A stretch of DNA of 64,000 nt from Trochalopteron elliotii (GCA_024734555.1 JANPWX010000653.1:1054853-1118852), one strand, 5' to 3'; numbered from the stretch's first letter, positions 46,691 to 61,369 are shown. The notes: generated by a model from the sequence alone, not told the origin. Numbers and translations are program-made.

Positions 46691-49600
46691 TGGTCAAGAA
46701 AGGGAGAAATGAGTCTGGTTTTTATCCTGCCCCTCCTCTCTGACCCAAATCCTGAGACAGATTTGATGTATTTATTTATTAACTATCACATTCAAAGTAT
46801 TCAATGTAAATAAATAACCCATGGAGGTACAGAGGAGACACTAAAACCTCAGCTAAAACCCTAGACAAACACCCTTATCTCAGGAATCAATTCTGAATAA
46901 TCAGAAAAATGGCACACTTAGCATGGCTTGTAAAACAAGCACTTCTGGAAGTGTTCATAAAGACAACACAGTCCACTGTTGGCAGGATGTATGGTGAAGA
47001 GGAAGGAAAGAAATCTTCCACTTAATTTTGGCAGACTATAGAAATTCCTCAATTCAAAAGCACAGGCTTATTTTTAAAACTCAGCCAACAGACTGATAGA
47101 AAATGAGAGAGTCTTGAAAATCTGAGAGGTCTAATGCAGGAATCCATTTTATAGCTAAGGTCGCCTAAATCACAGCAAGTTAAAATCCTGATAGAACAGT
47201 TTCACTACACATACATTAGACTGTATGTCCTTCTGAAACTCACATGTGTCCACACTGCATTTAGGACCCTGATATTAAACTGAAAGATGAAAACAAAAGG
47301 AAGGGCTTGGACTCTGCACTTTTATCAGGTTTCAGTCCTTTTCTCTCAGTCAAGAGTTCCTGCTGTTCTTACCAAAGTCAGCTATAACAGAGCAGAAAAC
47401 ACAACAAGCACAAGTGATAACAAGGAACCATGAATTTGAACTAGGGATTTGTGGGATACTCTAGGTTTTTCAAAGAAACCGGGCTGCTGCTAATCAAAAA
47501 GTTTATAATAAAAAAAAACTGATTGATTTTTTTAAAATTCCCAAAAAGAATCAATCTTGTTTGGGAAGTAACAGATGAAACTCCACAAGCCCAGAAAGGA
47601 AAAACACCTTAAAAATTACAACAAACTAACTTCAATCTTCCCCCAAAGGAACAAGCAGATGATTTTTAGGTGCCTACCTGACAATAAGGAGGTGATTTAT
47701 TTTTGACAAATTCATGTTGGCTGCTACTCATGGTTGAACTGCTGACTGGCTCTTCTCCCCTCCTTTTTCAGTGTAACAACAGCCTGGTGAGTAGAGGAAA
47801 AACAGTAGATATCATGAAATATAATGAGAATTTCAATGCCTTTTTCACATGACATTTCAGTAAGTGAACTTTGAAAAACATTGTTTTCAGGGGTGCAAAA
47901 ACTGATGTGGGAGAATATACCAGCAATGCACCTTAAACATTGGTCCTGAACCTAACAATGAGATATTTTCATTACTGCTTGGGGATGGGAGAGAGATGTA
48001 TTAAATACACATGCAGATCCCAAATGCAAATGCCAGTGCATAAGTGAAAGGAATCATAATGGCTTTGGCAAATATGGTTTGGAAAATGCTGGAAATTCAG
48101 CAAGTACAGACACAAATTTACATTGTTTGAGGACAACAAACTACACAAATATGTGACAAGGAATCACTAATGGGCTAATTTCTCAAAAAGGATCAGAGGT
48201 TGGATTGAGCCACAGGGTGCTGTGAATAAGCCAGACATGAAATTGCAGAGAATAAAGAGAAGAGCTGCCAGCTGGATGTGAAGAAATCCTCTGGTTCACT
48301 TGGGGTTAACAAAGCACAGCTGAAGTACCACACTGTGCTTTGAAAATTGTACAACAAGAAAAATCTGGGGAAAAAAAATAATAACAAAAATTGGACTAAG
48401 AGCCACAGGACTTCAACAAAATAGCATAAAATAGGACAGCAGAGCAGAAGATTGAGGGAAGTCTGGCTACATCATTGTAGGAGACAAGGACACCGTGGAG
48501 CCTGCCTCTAGTCTTTTCAGTACAGCAAACAATTTGTTTCCCTGATTAGAAAACTCCATGCAATGTCCAGTTGGTCCCTAAGGAATACTCTACCCCATTC
48601 TCCTTCCATTGTGCTGTGTAATTCCCTCCTACAAGGAACTTTTGCAGCCTGTGGAGCCTGCTGCAGCTCTGTGTCAGCTGGCAGCCCTGCCCTGCTCTGT
48701 GGGAGTATCACCAGGCCAAGCATAGGCATTCCCAGGGATGGAGCAATCCCTGTCTCCTTTGGGAGGACCACACACTGAGGAACATATGCAGAAGCAGCTG
48801 CCTCCTGCCATCCTCCCCTCCTCAGGCACATCGTGCATCACAACTTCTGCAACAAACCAAAGAGAGACGGCGCCGTGCGCTCCCCGCCACAGCTGCTCAC
48901 TACATTGTCTGCAAAGGATCTCCAAAATCCACGTGTAAACATGTAGCAGGAGAGTGTATATTTCATTAAATCATAAACATGTGTGCATCTTCATCTGGTG
49001 GTAGGGCAGGAACACTTCCTGCTGCAGGGCAGTGCTCTAAGAGACAGGCTGTTCAGGGATGCCTCTTCCATTCTGTCCTGGTGAAGATTTTCCACTACAT
49101 ACAGAAATTCTGACAGGGGCTCAGACAGACTGTCGGGAAGGAGACCTGAAACTGACTCACCTGACCTGCAGATGGGCCCACGCTTAACCTTGACCTTCTG
49201 GTTCACACAGCCTCTTTCTTTCATTTTCTTATCTCCCCTGGTAGAATCAACAGTTCAACTGAGATTGAGTTTCAATAAAAGCTTTTTGGTTCTGCTAAGT
49301 TAGCTTGCTCCAAAACCACCAGCTTTTCAAAACTCCCAGCTATCTCCAGGCCAGGTACTTTCAATTCTTTCAAACACCTCATTCAGATTTCATATTTTTA
49401 TTTGGAAATCACTTGATTTCATGTTCTGTAAAGTACATATCTGGGAGCTGCATCACTTGCATACATTCTCCAATCCAAGGACACAAAAGACAGACAAAAT
49501 ATTTTGCATCCCCATTACCCTAGTCAGGACCAGAGAAACTATAAAAGCCATGATTCTTCCAGCTTCCTAAAGCCTTCAGCTACACAGGCTCTAGTTACGC

Positions 49601-51071
49601 TCTCATGAAACTGCACATTTAGAAGAAGCTGAAAGCACTTTGCCAGCTCTACAGCCCCTCTTTGTGCCCACCTCGTCCCTTGTCCACCCTTCCAGGCTTA
49701 ACCTTTTGTTCCTTTCTTTCTTGGCTCCTGCACAAGCCTTTCCATTAAGCACCACCACCTTAGGGATGACTGAAATATAGGCTCCTATTGTTGGACTCAG
49801 CAATTGTGTCATTTGATCAATTTATACCTTCCTGCTCCTTGACACAGTGGTAATGAAGTCACCTCAATACATTTAATCTGGGCTGGGCCTTAATCAGCAC
49901 CAGTGACTAATGTAAAACAATTGGAAACTAGAAAGAGAAAAGAAAAAAAAAAAGTACACTCCCTGTGCCAACCCTCTATCTGTAATAAAAAACATAAAAA
50001 TCCCTGATACCAGTTAACAAAGTTCCTTGATTCTTAATGCCTGGATCCAATTTCTCAGGCTCCACTTTCTAGATGTCAGCATCACAGCAGAGGGCTTTAA
50101 TAAGTGTCTCATAGTGCTTACAGCTCCTACTGCTGCCTTAAAACACAGCTGAGACTGGAGTGACTTAACATCCAAGAGGCCTCCACTGCCAGGGACTGCT
50201 CAGCAGCTCCAGCAGAGCAGTGATGGGGTTTTACCACCCACAGTGTGGGTGAAATGGGTCAGCACACAGCACAATGCAGCCAGGTCTGCAGCAGCAGAAT
50301 ATGGGCCAGCTTTGGAGCTTCCCAGTAACCCCTGCCTATCCAGTTTGGTGTTGCTAAAAGAGTGCCCAGCATTGCTGCAAACAAAAGACAGCAGAGAAAG
50401 GCACTGAATTTATGGACAAAAAGATGAGTGGAAGGGTGGATGTGGAAGAAAGGCTGAGAAAGCAATCCTGGTTTTGGCAGGGCTGGTGAGAATGGCACAT
50501 CTGGCCTTACCCCTCCTGCTTCCCTGCAATATATCCCTGCCAGGTGGAGGTGGCTGTAGGAACTGGGAACAGCCAGGGTGCTGCAGATACACTGCTACTG
50601 CCACCTCCGAGCTAAAGGGAGGTGCCTCTGGCTGCAGCCAGGTGCTCCAGCTTCAAAAACAGTTATCACATACCTGAAACCAGGAGACGTCTGCCACAGG
50701 GCAGTCTCTTCTGATAGAAAAGAGAACACTTGTAAGGGCTGAGAAGAGTAAATAAAAAGGGCTGGGGGTCAAAACAAAAGTCAGAACGCCAAGGGGGTTT
50801 TGTCTGATAGCAATGAGATGAATGCCAGACAAAATCTTCTAGGAAAAGAACAAAAATCAGGTGAAACAGAAGAAAACACAACGAATACATAATGCTGACT
50901 TTGTATTGCAGCCCAAATACAATATGACTTCACACAGAGACACAGCAGAGGGGCTGGAAGGTAAGAAAGTCCAGCAGAAATGGAAGTTAAACACCCAACT
51001 AAAGTCTGATGTCATGTTTAGTATTATTTCAGGACAAGGGTTATAGAAAGATATCTTTCACTAGACCTTGG
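46691..51071. other. Non-coding sequence, no gene seen
   Basis: Small open frames on both strands without homology; no repeat family recognised. An A-rich run lies near 49942-49953. Confidence 0.5.
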
Positions 51072-51535
51072 ATAGAAGTCCAGAGAAGCACAGTGGAGCT
51101 GGTGAAGGGTCTGAAGCACAAGTCTGATGAGGAGCAGCTGAGGGAGCTGGGGACTTTCAGCCTGGAGAAAAGGAGGCTTGGGGGTGGGGGTGGGTGCTTA
51201 TCACTCTCTTACAACTACCTGAAAGGAGGTTGTAGCCAGCTGGGGGTGACAGGGTGTTGGCCTCTTCTCCCAGGTAAACAACAGGACAAGAGGATACAGC
51301 CTTAAGCTGTGCCAGGGGAGTTTTAGGTTGGACATTAGGAGGAATTTCTTCATGGAAAGGGTGTTTAAACATTGGAATGTGCTGCCCAGGGAGATAATGG
51401 AGTCACATCCCTGAAGGTGTTTAAGAAAAGAACAGGTGTGGTCCTCAGTGCCATGGTCTGGTTGACCAAGGTGGTGTTAGGTCACAGGTCGGACTCAATC
51501 TCACAGGTCTTTTCCTACCTACTTGATTCTGTGAA
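51072..51535 (+). mobile_element. CR1 LINE, 5'-truncated, + orientation
   Basis: Blocks in CR1 order: GAGCTGGTGAAGGGTCTGAA, AGTCTGATGAGGAGCAGCTG, CTACCTGAAAGGAGGTTGTA, GCCAGGGGAGTTTTAGGTTG, GAGGAATTTCTTCATGGAAA, ATGTGCTGCCCAGGGAGATA, and a 3' end with GGTCTTTTCCTACCTACTTG then ATTCTGTGA. Confidence 0.93.
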
Positions 51536-52571
51536 AACAGCCATCCCTCCACTTCAGTTTGGTCTGAAATATTTTCCACATAATAAATGGAGCCTGAGCC
51601 ATCTCTCTGGGACAGCAGAATTGGTTTTACTTGTGGTAAGGCGGAAAAATTACTCAAATTTTCCATCCAATTTCTCCAAAAAGAAAAAGAACAACTGTTT
51701 CATGTAGCAGAGTTTTTGAAGATAATGAATATTTGGACTGTGAGTGAATCACCTAGCCTGGGCCGCAGATGAAGGCCTGTAAGGCCCCAGTGGCGCAGGT
51801 GGAAATTCAGCTGCCAAGTCCCTGGTGCAGTGAGATTACACCTTAAGGTGTTAACAAGGCACACAGAGGTTTCTAATANCTACAGAAATTCTGTCTTGGC
51901 CTGGGGGTTTGTATAATTGATTTTAGTCCTGTTCACCCTAGCTGTACCTGAGAAACTGACACACAAGAGATAAGAAACCAGACTCGTAGATAAAGCAATT
52001 CATTTTGATGACTGTCAGTCACCTGCTGGTACTCATGTAGCACCACTACAGCCCAGCTACCCAGAGGACACACTGAAATTACAAGGTGTCCAACATTGTG
52101 TAATGCTCCTCTGGATCCAGAGGTCCCTTTACCCACTTTATTTCTGTAAAACACAGCAAAAAGTCCAATCCAACTGAAAGGATAGACATGGTACAAAGCA
52201 AGCAGAAATAATTTGTTTTAGGCCATTCATCTACCTTTCTTCCTTCCTTTAAAATCCCTCAAAGAATTCTAATATTTATTAGAAACAACCCAAGACCTGA
52301 AAAATTACCAGTCAGATTTTCTTTATTGCAAGCCACCTTCAGATAGTTTGTCCAGCAGAAGAAATATTTTGGTTAGTGTTTGCCATTCAGCAGAGTGGTT
52401 CCTGGTACTATCAGCACAAAGCAAGGAGTCCAAAACCCTCCAGTTTTCTACCAGTGCTTGTAAAAGGGACTTTTTTGAGGAATTAATTGTAATAGCTTTA
52501 CTATAAACACATCTTTTGGTGAAGGTGCTTGGAAGCAGTGCCCTTTAAAAGTATGCTTTGACTACAGTCTC
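51536..52571. other. Non-coding sequence between two CR1 copies
   Basis: No gene seen. Includes the only ambiguous base of the window (N at 51879) and a tRNA A-box-like word near 51791 without a matching B box. Confidence 0.5.
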
Positions 52572-52730
52572 ATTATCATGGAGTGGTTTGGGTTGCAAGA
52601 GATCTTAAAGACCACAGAGTTCCAATCCCCAGCCACAAGCAGGGACACCTTCCACTAGATCAGGTTGCTCAAAGCCCCATCCAGCCTTGAACACTCTCAG
52701 GGAGGGAGGACTCATCACTTCTCTGGCCAA
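52572..52730 (-). mobile_element. CR1 LINE 3' fragment, minus orientation
   Basis: Reversed CR1 3' end: ATCATGGAGTGGTTTGGGTT, GATCTTAAAGACCACAGAGT, GGGACACCTTCCACTAGATC, AGGTTGCTCAAAGCCCCATC, and CCAGCCTTGAACACTCTCAG. Similarity fades after about 52730. Confidence 0.9.
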
Positions 52731-55700
52731 TTACGTATCTTGATATCTCTAAAAAAACACAGAAGAGTTCAAAGATATCTGTGGCACAACACATCCTTCT
52801 CCACCCATTTAACAGAGCTGTACAGTCTCTGAATGGACTAGAGGAACCTAAACCTGAAATTTTTAGTATGTTCCTCATATCCTCCACCCCCAGGATTTTT
52901 TCTGTGAATGTCCACTGAATAACCTGGAGGAAGATACACATATTGTAGTTTCCCATCTCTGCAGCAAAGTGAAATTCCCTTTGGTTAGCCACCTGCTAGC
53001 TGTATAACATGGCATCTGTTTCACAGTGAACCTTAACCAAAAGGCACTCAGACACCACAGCTGTGTTGGGTTCACAGAACTCCACCACTGGAGATTTTTA
53101 CTGTTGAAAATCCAGGGATTTTGCATCTATTTGCTTGAGAAAAGGAGCTGCTTCCCTGCAGTTCTCTAAACATGCCCTCAGTTCACCCCACCAGTTTCCC
53201 CGGGGTACTTTTGACCACGACACGCAGGCGCACAGAACGTTCACTTCCTTCTCCGGCTCGCTGAAATTCCCTGATTTCATCACGCACAACCCGCTCTGAC
53301 AGCCAGGACACCACACAGGAAGCCCAAAGCTCCCTTGTTAACGACAGCCTGAGGACAACCAGCTGCCTGGGAAGTCACAACAAACACTTGAATTTATTCA
53401 AACGAGATTTGCAAGCAGTCACGCACGTGCGTGCACACAGAACACACGTTTAGCATGACACCTGGGAGACAGATAGAAGTAGTGTTTACTGCCACAGTAA
53501 ACACTAGAACATTGTTTTCCTAGAACACTGTGTTTTTAAACTTTCCATGTCACAAAAACTTGCTGAAATGAGGAGCTCTCACCCCCATCCAGTTCAACTT
53601 TTATTTGACCGTGGGTTTTCAAAGCATCCCAGGAATGAAAGTGAAGCACTAGAATCCCATTAGTCACTTCAATACCATAATGCCTCCATGTTACTTAAAT
53701 TGACATATAATATATCTGTAACAAATAGGTTAAAAAATCCTTCTAGAGATTAGAAGAATCACCTCAAGTGATGTATTTCAGCACTGACCTGGAGAAACCA
53801 CCAATAACATCAGGAACTGAACTGAAATTTGAATTGAGGAAACCTAAGGGTTGGGGTGGGGGTTTTTTTGTTATTTTGTTGTCTGGGATAGGGGGTCCCA
53901 TTTAAAAAACTTTAAACACATCTGCACAGCGAGTCAGAAGAACAGGAGGGCATCTTGAGGTGTTCACCTTTAAAAAGCAAACTACCAGCCACAGGAACTT
54001 CATGCAGAAATACCATCTGCTTGTGTTATTACCCTGCTATCTACTGCTGAGCAGCTCTGCTCATGTCTGCACAGAGAAACCAGGAACAACATCTCAGCAG
54101 CATTACTGGGAACATAGAGGGCCATACACACCTCTTCATTCCTGGAAGATAAAGTGCACCTCTGGAAGTGTTCCAAAAAGCATCTCTAAACACACCAAGG
54201 CAACACAACATTGCAGGGGCGGTTTCATTCATCCAGAGAGCTAACCAGACTCCTCCTTCTCTCACCAGCCTCCTCTGATTGCACAGGAACAGAAGAGGAT
54301 TTCCCACATTTCCTGCAAAGGAATGTGGAACGTCACTCAAATCTATTCCCAAAGTAAAAGTGCTGGTGTCCAAAATAAAATCCCTGCACGTTAAAGGCTG
54401 TTACAAAGCCATCAACGTTCGTGTAACCCCAAAGGGCTGGCGTCACTCTGCATAACCAAGGGGACTCACAAGCAGTGTGGAAATTCCATCCTTAAGTCAT
54501 TGACTGCGACATCCTCTGGCAGTTTTCATCACTGGTACCGCACGCCAGAAAAAAGAAAAGAATCTTTTATCTCAGAGTGGCCTCTTTTATGACTTGTTAC
54601 TTGAACTCTTATACGTACAGGTTTTTTTCTGGTTCAGTGTGCAGCCAGAGGGCCAAGAGGTTTTTCTTTTTCCTTTTAAGCAGATCTTTAAATTCTCCTG
54701 GGTTTTCCCCCCAGTCTCCCCATCCAGAAACTGAATTATGTACCTGTGGTCATCAGAGCAGCCATGTGCCAGACATTGTCTTGCAGTCATGTGGCCAGTC
54801 TGTCCCATCACGTGGCCATGTAGGTTGTGCCACCTCTCCTGAACAGATTTCTGGTGCTCCTTGTCCACTCTCTGTGACCAGCGACTGCTTGTTGAAAAAT
54901 GCAGGACCACAGATAGCAGAAATACAAACCATGAATGGCCTTCAGATCATCTCTCTGAGAGCATATTCACACCATCTTTCTGAGCCCCAGAGACAGAGGT
55001 GTGAAGGGTTTAGAGATGTAGGGCAGTGCTGAAGCATGAACAAATGGCTGCTACATTCACTACATCAAATCAAACCGCTCCCACACAAATCTCTTCTTTC
55101 TCCTTCCTTGAGATTCTCATACTTTCACATGGTTTCCTTTTTGACTCTGGCATGAGCCACTAGTTCAAGACAGAAATGTACACGGTAACAAACTTCAACT
55201 CTGCAAAAAGTCAAGGGGAGGGATTAGAGAGAAAAAAATAAGAATGTGTTTTCTCTCCTTACATGCATCACAGATCTTAATCTTCTTTGCCCCATGAGTG
55301 TTAAATCCAATTGTTTTGGTCCTTTTCCTTACCAGCAGATGAGAGAATGAGACTTTGGAGCTTGTGGAAGACACTGATAACTCTGGTGGAGACTCCAGAG
55401 CAAACACGAGACATGAGCTCCATGCTGCCATGGTGACAACAAGAGAGAGGGGAGATTGCAGTGTGTACAGAACATCAATCTCTAAACATGCTCCAGCCCT
55501 GAAACAGTGAGGGCTGAAAAGTGTCCTCCAGGCCAGTCCATGGGCTCACAGCTTATCACTGCTCATTACTGCCCTGGGAAGGCAAACCAAATCATCTCTC
55601 CACCTGAGATTCTGCCTGTGACAAGCACCAGCAGGAAAGGCAGCCCTGCAACACCCACACAGCTTCCATCTCCTGGAATGAGAGGAGAAAAGTTATGCTT

Positions 55701-58700
55701 CCAAGAAGGCACAGAGAAACAACGGAATAGGCACATTGAGGAGAGGAAATAAACCCCTTCATGGAAATGTAAACCATCCAGCATACTAGAAAAAAATGCA
55801 GTATCATAGTGACCAGGCCTTAAGAGATTACAGAAAAGGTGTTAATTATTATAGGAAATAAACACTAATTTAAAAAGGGTAGAAAAAATTATCTGTAATG
55901 TGGCCAACACAAGCAGCAGAATTTGGCCTTCCACTAACTCTTTACAGATCTTGAGAATAAAGGAGAGAGTGTCATCAGTTCAGAAAACGAGCTGTGAATG
56001 TTGGATAAATCAGAGGAAAGTTGGAAAATTCAGATAAAGTTAAAAATTCTGAGAAAACCAAATTAATCAAATGTGACAGCACAGGAAGAGAGAACTTCAA
56101 TGGATAAGCTGGAGTGTCATGCAAAGCCAGTTTCTTAAAACCTCATTGTTTTATAAGAAAAAGTTATCTTACTGTTCCATGAGGATGTTGTAATTTCTGT
56201 GCAAATATTCTGGAGTGCAAGAGTGGGGGGTGGAAAGATGCTTGTTAACTTCTGGACAAGTCAGGGTAGAGATGTTTTATGTAACTCCTAGTTCCAGTTC
56301 TGACTTGGTGCTAGCTTACTATGGTACCTCTTTTGGGTTTTGTTCAAATGGTTCCTTATATCATGAAAGAGAGCTAATGAGTGGTTATCATCCTTTAGCA
56401 GCCTAAAGAGTGGATACAACACAATTTGTGTTTTCTATGGGACAGAGAAAAGATAAAATTTTGTTACTCCTGGTCCCATGGAGAGTTGCCATTAACATCA
56501 GTGATGCTTGTCTTTTTGTTTAAAAATAGCACTGAAAATGAAATAGTTTGATCAAATATGAAACTCACCATTGCTGAGACGGATATTTTCAGTGATCTTT
56601 TGTTTGTGCTCAGTACATTACTAGCCAATATAGCAGCATTATCTAAAATCAGAAGAAGCATGTTAAAAGGATGCCTGACAGGTAGCATTACCTCTAAGCA
56701 GAAAAAACTCCATCCAACCATACAGGCTTGTGAAGGACAAAGATGAATAGAGAACATAACTGTGGATACCTGGCACACTCCCAAAGCAGGGCACCACTAC
56801 TGTAAGTGAAAGGAATCCCCAATTCTGCACTGATGTTAGATGAGCTGACATCCTAATAAAAATAAAAAGCCACCAGGCATGGGAAAGAAAAAGATGATGG
56901 CAGTAGAGAACAACTGGCAACTTTATAAAGGTTCCAGATGGCAGCTGAATTTTTGTCCACTCTAATCAAATCCCAGCATGGTCAACTCATGATCTCTTCA
57001 GCACACACACCACCTGAACAAGAACTCCTGCCCTTTGGAGTTCACTCTGCTGAAGGTAGAAGCAATGCCTCTTCTCTCCTCACCCCAGAAAAAACACCTA
57101 CCTCAACACTCTAAGAGGAATTGATATGAGCCTAAAGAGCATTGGCCCTTTTTGAGACAGACACAGTGGAACATTTTGGGATTTCCTACCCAGAGTGTGC
57201 ATTCCCACTGCAAAGCACTGAAATTCTTAGGGCTGTGAAACTGTGCCACCTATGTGATCTTTGAGATGGTTTTGGGGAGGGGGGTGTGTGATAATTCTGC
57301 TGCTGTGGTTTGGTTAAAGATGGTTTCCTGTGAGGCTGAGCCTTCAGCATACAGTTTTCAAAAGAGAAGAGAAGAAAAAGAAAACCAAAAAAACCCAAAA
57401 AACTGACGAGCAAGCAAGACGCAAGCTTGGACTCTCCAGGAAACCACAAAATAACCCCTCTGAAGACTGCATGAAGTGCTATTTCTGTGCCTTTATCATC
57501 TTTCAAGGAGACAAGAATGGAGGAGGAACAGCTAAAGAGGAGAGCTGGGCATGAAACCAGAGCTGAACACATGCTGAGCAAACATAGGCACAAAGGAAAG
57601 AATGACCAGAAAATAGGGAATGCCAAACCCTACTGAAGCCAGTGGGAGCTTCAGCAGCAGTTTCACGGAGCTGGGGCCACATACCAGGATGAAAATCCTT
57701 CTAGACAGGAACAAAGACAGACACTGACTGTCAGCACTGGAGCCATGCACGGGAATGCCCCTGTTGAGATAAGCAAGCGATGCATGAACGGTGTGCTGGA
57801 ATTACCAAGGTGGTTTGAGCGACTGCAGGGTTAGGCCACCACAACCAGACCACGGTTGAGGGACGCTGCTATTTTAAGCAGGTCTTCTGCATAGCAGGGA
57901 AGACAAATGAGGTGTGGAAATTGTTAGTGGGATATCATTTGTGCATTAGCTATACAAGCTATCACCACAAGGGTTTGGAAACCAAATGGTCAAGAGCAGA
58001 GATTGGCCTCAACCCTGGCTGTAGCAGAGATGTTCTGTATCTGCTCCAGCTCAAAAGCTGCCACTGAGAGACACATACCTTGAAAATGTAACATGGGAGT
58101 ATGGCTCATCTGCTCCATTTGGTTTTAACACTTAAAACTGGGCAACGTTTCAAAAAAAGATCAGCTAGAAGAGGGAAAGCATTTAACACAGACACCACTA
58201 ACTCGATACATGAGCAACTTCTGTGTTCCACTACTGCTACAAAATTATTTAGTCTGTGTTCAAATGGGTCTCTGGTCTGAACACACAGAGGAATCCATTG
58301 ATAAGACAGATGTTCCATGCTGTAACACTGACTGACTGACTACTGCTTTCAGCTAGTCATTTAACTCTATTTACTCTCCTAGTGACCTTACAAATGTCAT
58401 GCAGGCCTTCAGCACCAATGTGTATATGAAAAGTGCAATCTAAGAACAAAACAATCTTATCGGACCACTTCTTTTTTGGCTCTTGTTTACTAACATGAAC
58501 TACACTGAAAGGTTATTAGGATTTCAAGTACAAACACTTTCCAAGTTAAGAAATTACTCTTCAGCAAAGCATCAGTTCAGCTCTTTCACACCCATGCTAT
58601 GGCTGCATTTTTGTAACCGTATCCAAACCAGGAGATTCTTGCTTCACTGGAAGTGTAAGTGTAAGTGGACTTAGCCAGGGGCAAAACTGCTGCACTGAAG

Positions 58701-59275
58701 GAGACATTGGTACACCAGATATTCTCCACATGGAGGCGTGCTGCAGAGATACAAGAAATTCTAGGAAAAATCCTTCCTCTTTGCTGGTACATCCTATCTT
58801 TCATCTCCTGAAATACAGCAGCTCTGTATTTGCCTCAACTGAGGAAGAGCTGAGCCAAGGCTGAAGCACAGGTATATCATGTCTGCAGCAGAGAAGCCAT
58901 CTGGGTTTGGGCTCCCTTTTATTCCTTTGGCCTCTCACTGTGGCTCACGTCTACTTCCCATGGCACTGATATGTTCTCTGGCAGCTGTGCTTCCTTGGCC
59001 CCTGAGGAGGGGTCATAAGAGACAGGACAAAGCATCAGCACACTGAGGAGCAAGGCTCTACCACTGTGCTCCTCTGCAGAAACTGATGTGCCAGGTGAGA
59101 TCAGAGACACACAACAAATGCACTCCAAGTGCCAGGCAGGAGTGGAGGTACAAGCTATGAGATATACAGCTAATGCTCCAGAGGATCAGACAATGCAGTG
59201 TAGCTCAGAGGGTGAAGCTGGCTTGGCAGTAGAGGGGATAAAGCTTAACTTAGCAGTGGGTGTGGAAAGGTAAGT

Positions 59276-59319
59276 GAATGAATGGAGCCAAATGGAGCAC
59301 AAGAATGAATGGAGCCAAA
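59276..59319. repeat. Tandem duplication, 17-bp copies with 27-bp period
   Basis: GAATGAATGGAGCCAAA occurs at 59276-59292 and again at 59303-59319, exact copies 27 bp apart. Confidence 0.9.
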
Positions 59320-61072
59320 GCTTGCTTTGATAGACCTAGGTATTTAAAGTTACTTTGGACTGAATACCTTGTTACCACAATATTGTCACCATTAATGTAC
59401 ACTGTGACTTCTCAGGCCATGTTTTAAGGAGTCAGAAGTTGAATAAAATAGATGAAAAATATTACTTAGAGAAGAGGAAAGGAAACAATGGTTTGCATGT
59501 AAAGCCTCAGTGCCCAGAACACGGGACAAACAGATAAGGACAGCATTCTTTGTACCACAGATCACAAAACAACCCCAAAACACTACTCTAGAAATCTTTA
59601 ACAACAGAAACAAGAAAAAAACACCATAATTATGATTTCATCAAAACATACATGCCCTTAGATAAGTGGTAAACTGAGGAAATTACAGTAAGGTATTCTT
59701 GTCCTGTCAAAGCACGTGAAAAGTTCTACTACTTGTTGAAAAGGATTCCTCTAATAACAGGCTGCTCCCATCTTCATGTGTGCCTAGTGACAGGCTGCAT
59801 GCAATAACATGACACAGCAAGACACTCCTTCCCAAGCTTCTATAGCTGCCACCAGACTCTGATCCATTTTATTGCAATGTTTTCACCACCATCAAGCCTT
59901 GCAAGACACTGATGGATATAGACAGGTACAGTAAAGGAGAGAATAAAGCTGAGCAATCTGCTCATAACAGTTGTGTAGCCCAGGGACACAGCACAGCTCT
60001 AAGAAAGGGTCTCTCAAACTGTGTACAGTAAAATCCCCTCAGAGAGAAGTTACTAAGACACCTCAGCCAATGAGCACATCGTAACTTCCACAGCTATGGA
60101 GAAGTGCTCAGGGGAAGTGCGCACTGAGCTCCTAGCAATAGTTCTAGGATAGTTCCTCTTTAGACAGTCACTTCTGGAGCTATTACAGCCTGGGTGGAAT
60201 TCACCTGAAGAACCCTGGACATGAAAAAAGAATATTACTAATCATCAATAGCTGCACACGTCTGAGTAGAGATGAGGATGTGGGAGGAGGGAACTGCAAT
60301 CTTCCAGCTTCTGAGAAGAGGAGGAGGAAGTACAGGGCCAATGCCAGCTGATTCTGCTCCCTTACATTGGAGAGAGGAAGAAAGAGCTTCCTTCCATTCT
60401 TCCTCATTGGGGACTAAATCTCAAATCCACTGTGGGACATTCGTAGACCACTGTATGGAAAAATGTTGAAGAAAAGCAAACTCTGCTTGAAGAAGGCTGA
60501 ACAGAACATGTGTTTGTGCAAGTGCATAAAGTAGGTGAAAGAACATATTAAAGTAAATCATCTGGAATTCAGAATATTTGAAAACAATCATAAGGGACCA
60601 ATCTCTAAGAGGTAGACCAGCATCATTCTACAGATACAGAAGCCTATGTCACAGAAGTTGAGTACGAAAGAGCTGGATTAGAAACGCCTGTATCTCCTAC
60701 TGTGTGCCTCACTCTCTCATCCCAGAAAGGGGTTATGAAAGGTTTTTTCTCAGGATTGACAGTACCCAGGAATTACATTCCTGACATTTCTTACACCAGT
60801 GGAGCAGCTTCTTTGCTCCACAAAAAGATTACCATCATGACACCAGAACCTGTTCCACAGAAAAGGAAAATTAAGGAACAAATAGTAGCCAGTGTCCCTG
60901 CTCTCTTCCCAAGACTCTCCCTTTCCCACCCTCTATGTGCTGGCTATCTCTGAAGGGCCTGTACACAAGAAATACTGCAAAACAGAAGAAACTGGAAGTC
61001 TGTGTGCAGGCACAAAGCTGTGATATTTTTAGGAGCTGAGATACGGTGGGACAGTTCACATGATTGCATTGC

Positions 61073-61104
61073 TGGGAGGGAAGGAGGGAGGGAGGGAGGG
61101 ATGG
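61073..61104. repeat. (GGGA)n simple repeat
   Basis: A short run of GGGA/GGAG units, about 30 bp of pure purine. Confidence 0.9.
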
Positions 61105-61369
61105 ATCAATCTCCAGGAAGGTAAAAAGAGAAAAGAGAGACCTTGGGACCACGCTCTTCGCAAAGAAGTGACCTTAATGTGCAGAGGTCTGCAAAGCAAT
61201 AGGTGACAGTCTGATCAGAAGCTTAAGGGTCAGGACGAGAGAGGAGACCAACACACATAATAGCACAACCAGTCTGCTGCAGGCCACCAAAACCAGAAGA
61301 AAGTTGATGAGATCAGCTGTCATCAGCAGGGAGGAGAAGCCTTTTGATCATAGGCCCTGATTTTCTGAG

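Larger units (their letters stand above)
52731..61369. other. Long non-coding stretch, no gene seen
   Basis: Holds a CpG cluster and a palindromic E-box at 53195-53433, a 27-bp-spaced direct repeat at 59276-59319 and a GGGA repeat at 61073-61104. Open frames up to 151 codons (54577-55032) show no recognisable homology. Confidence 0.5.

Noticed and set aside
51779..51845. tRNA-like or tRNA-derived SINE sequence (A-box-like TGGCGCAGGTGG)
   Set aside because: No B box, no closing acceptor stem and no anticodon arm could be drawn.
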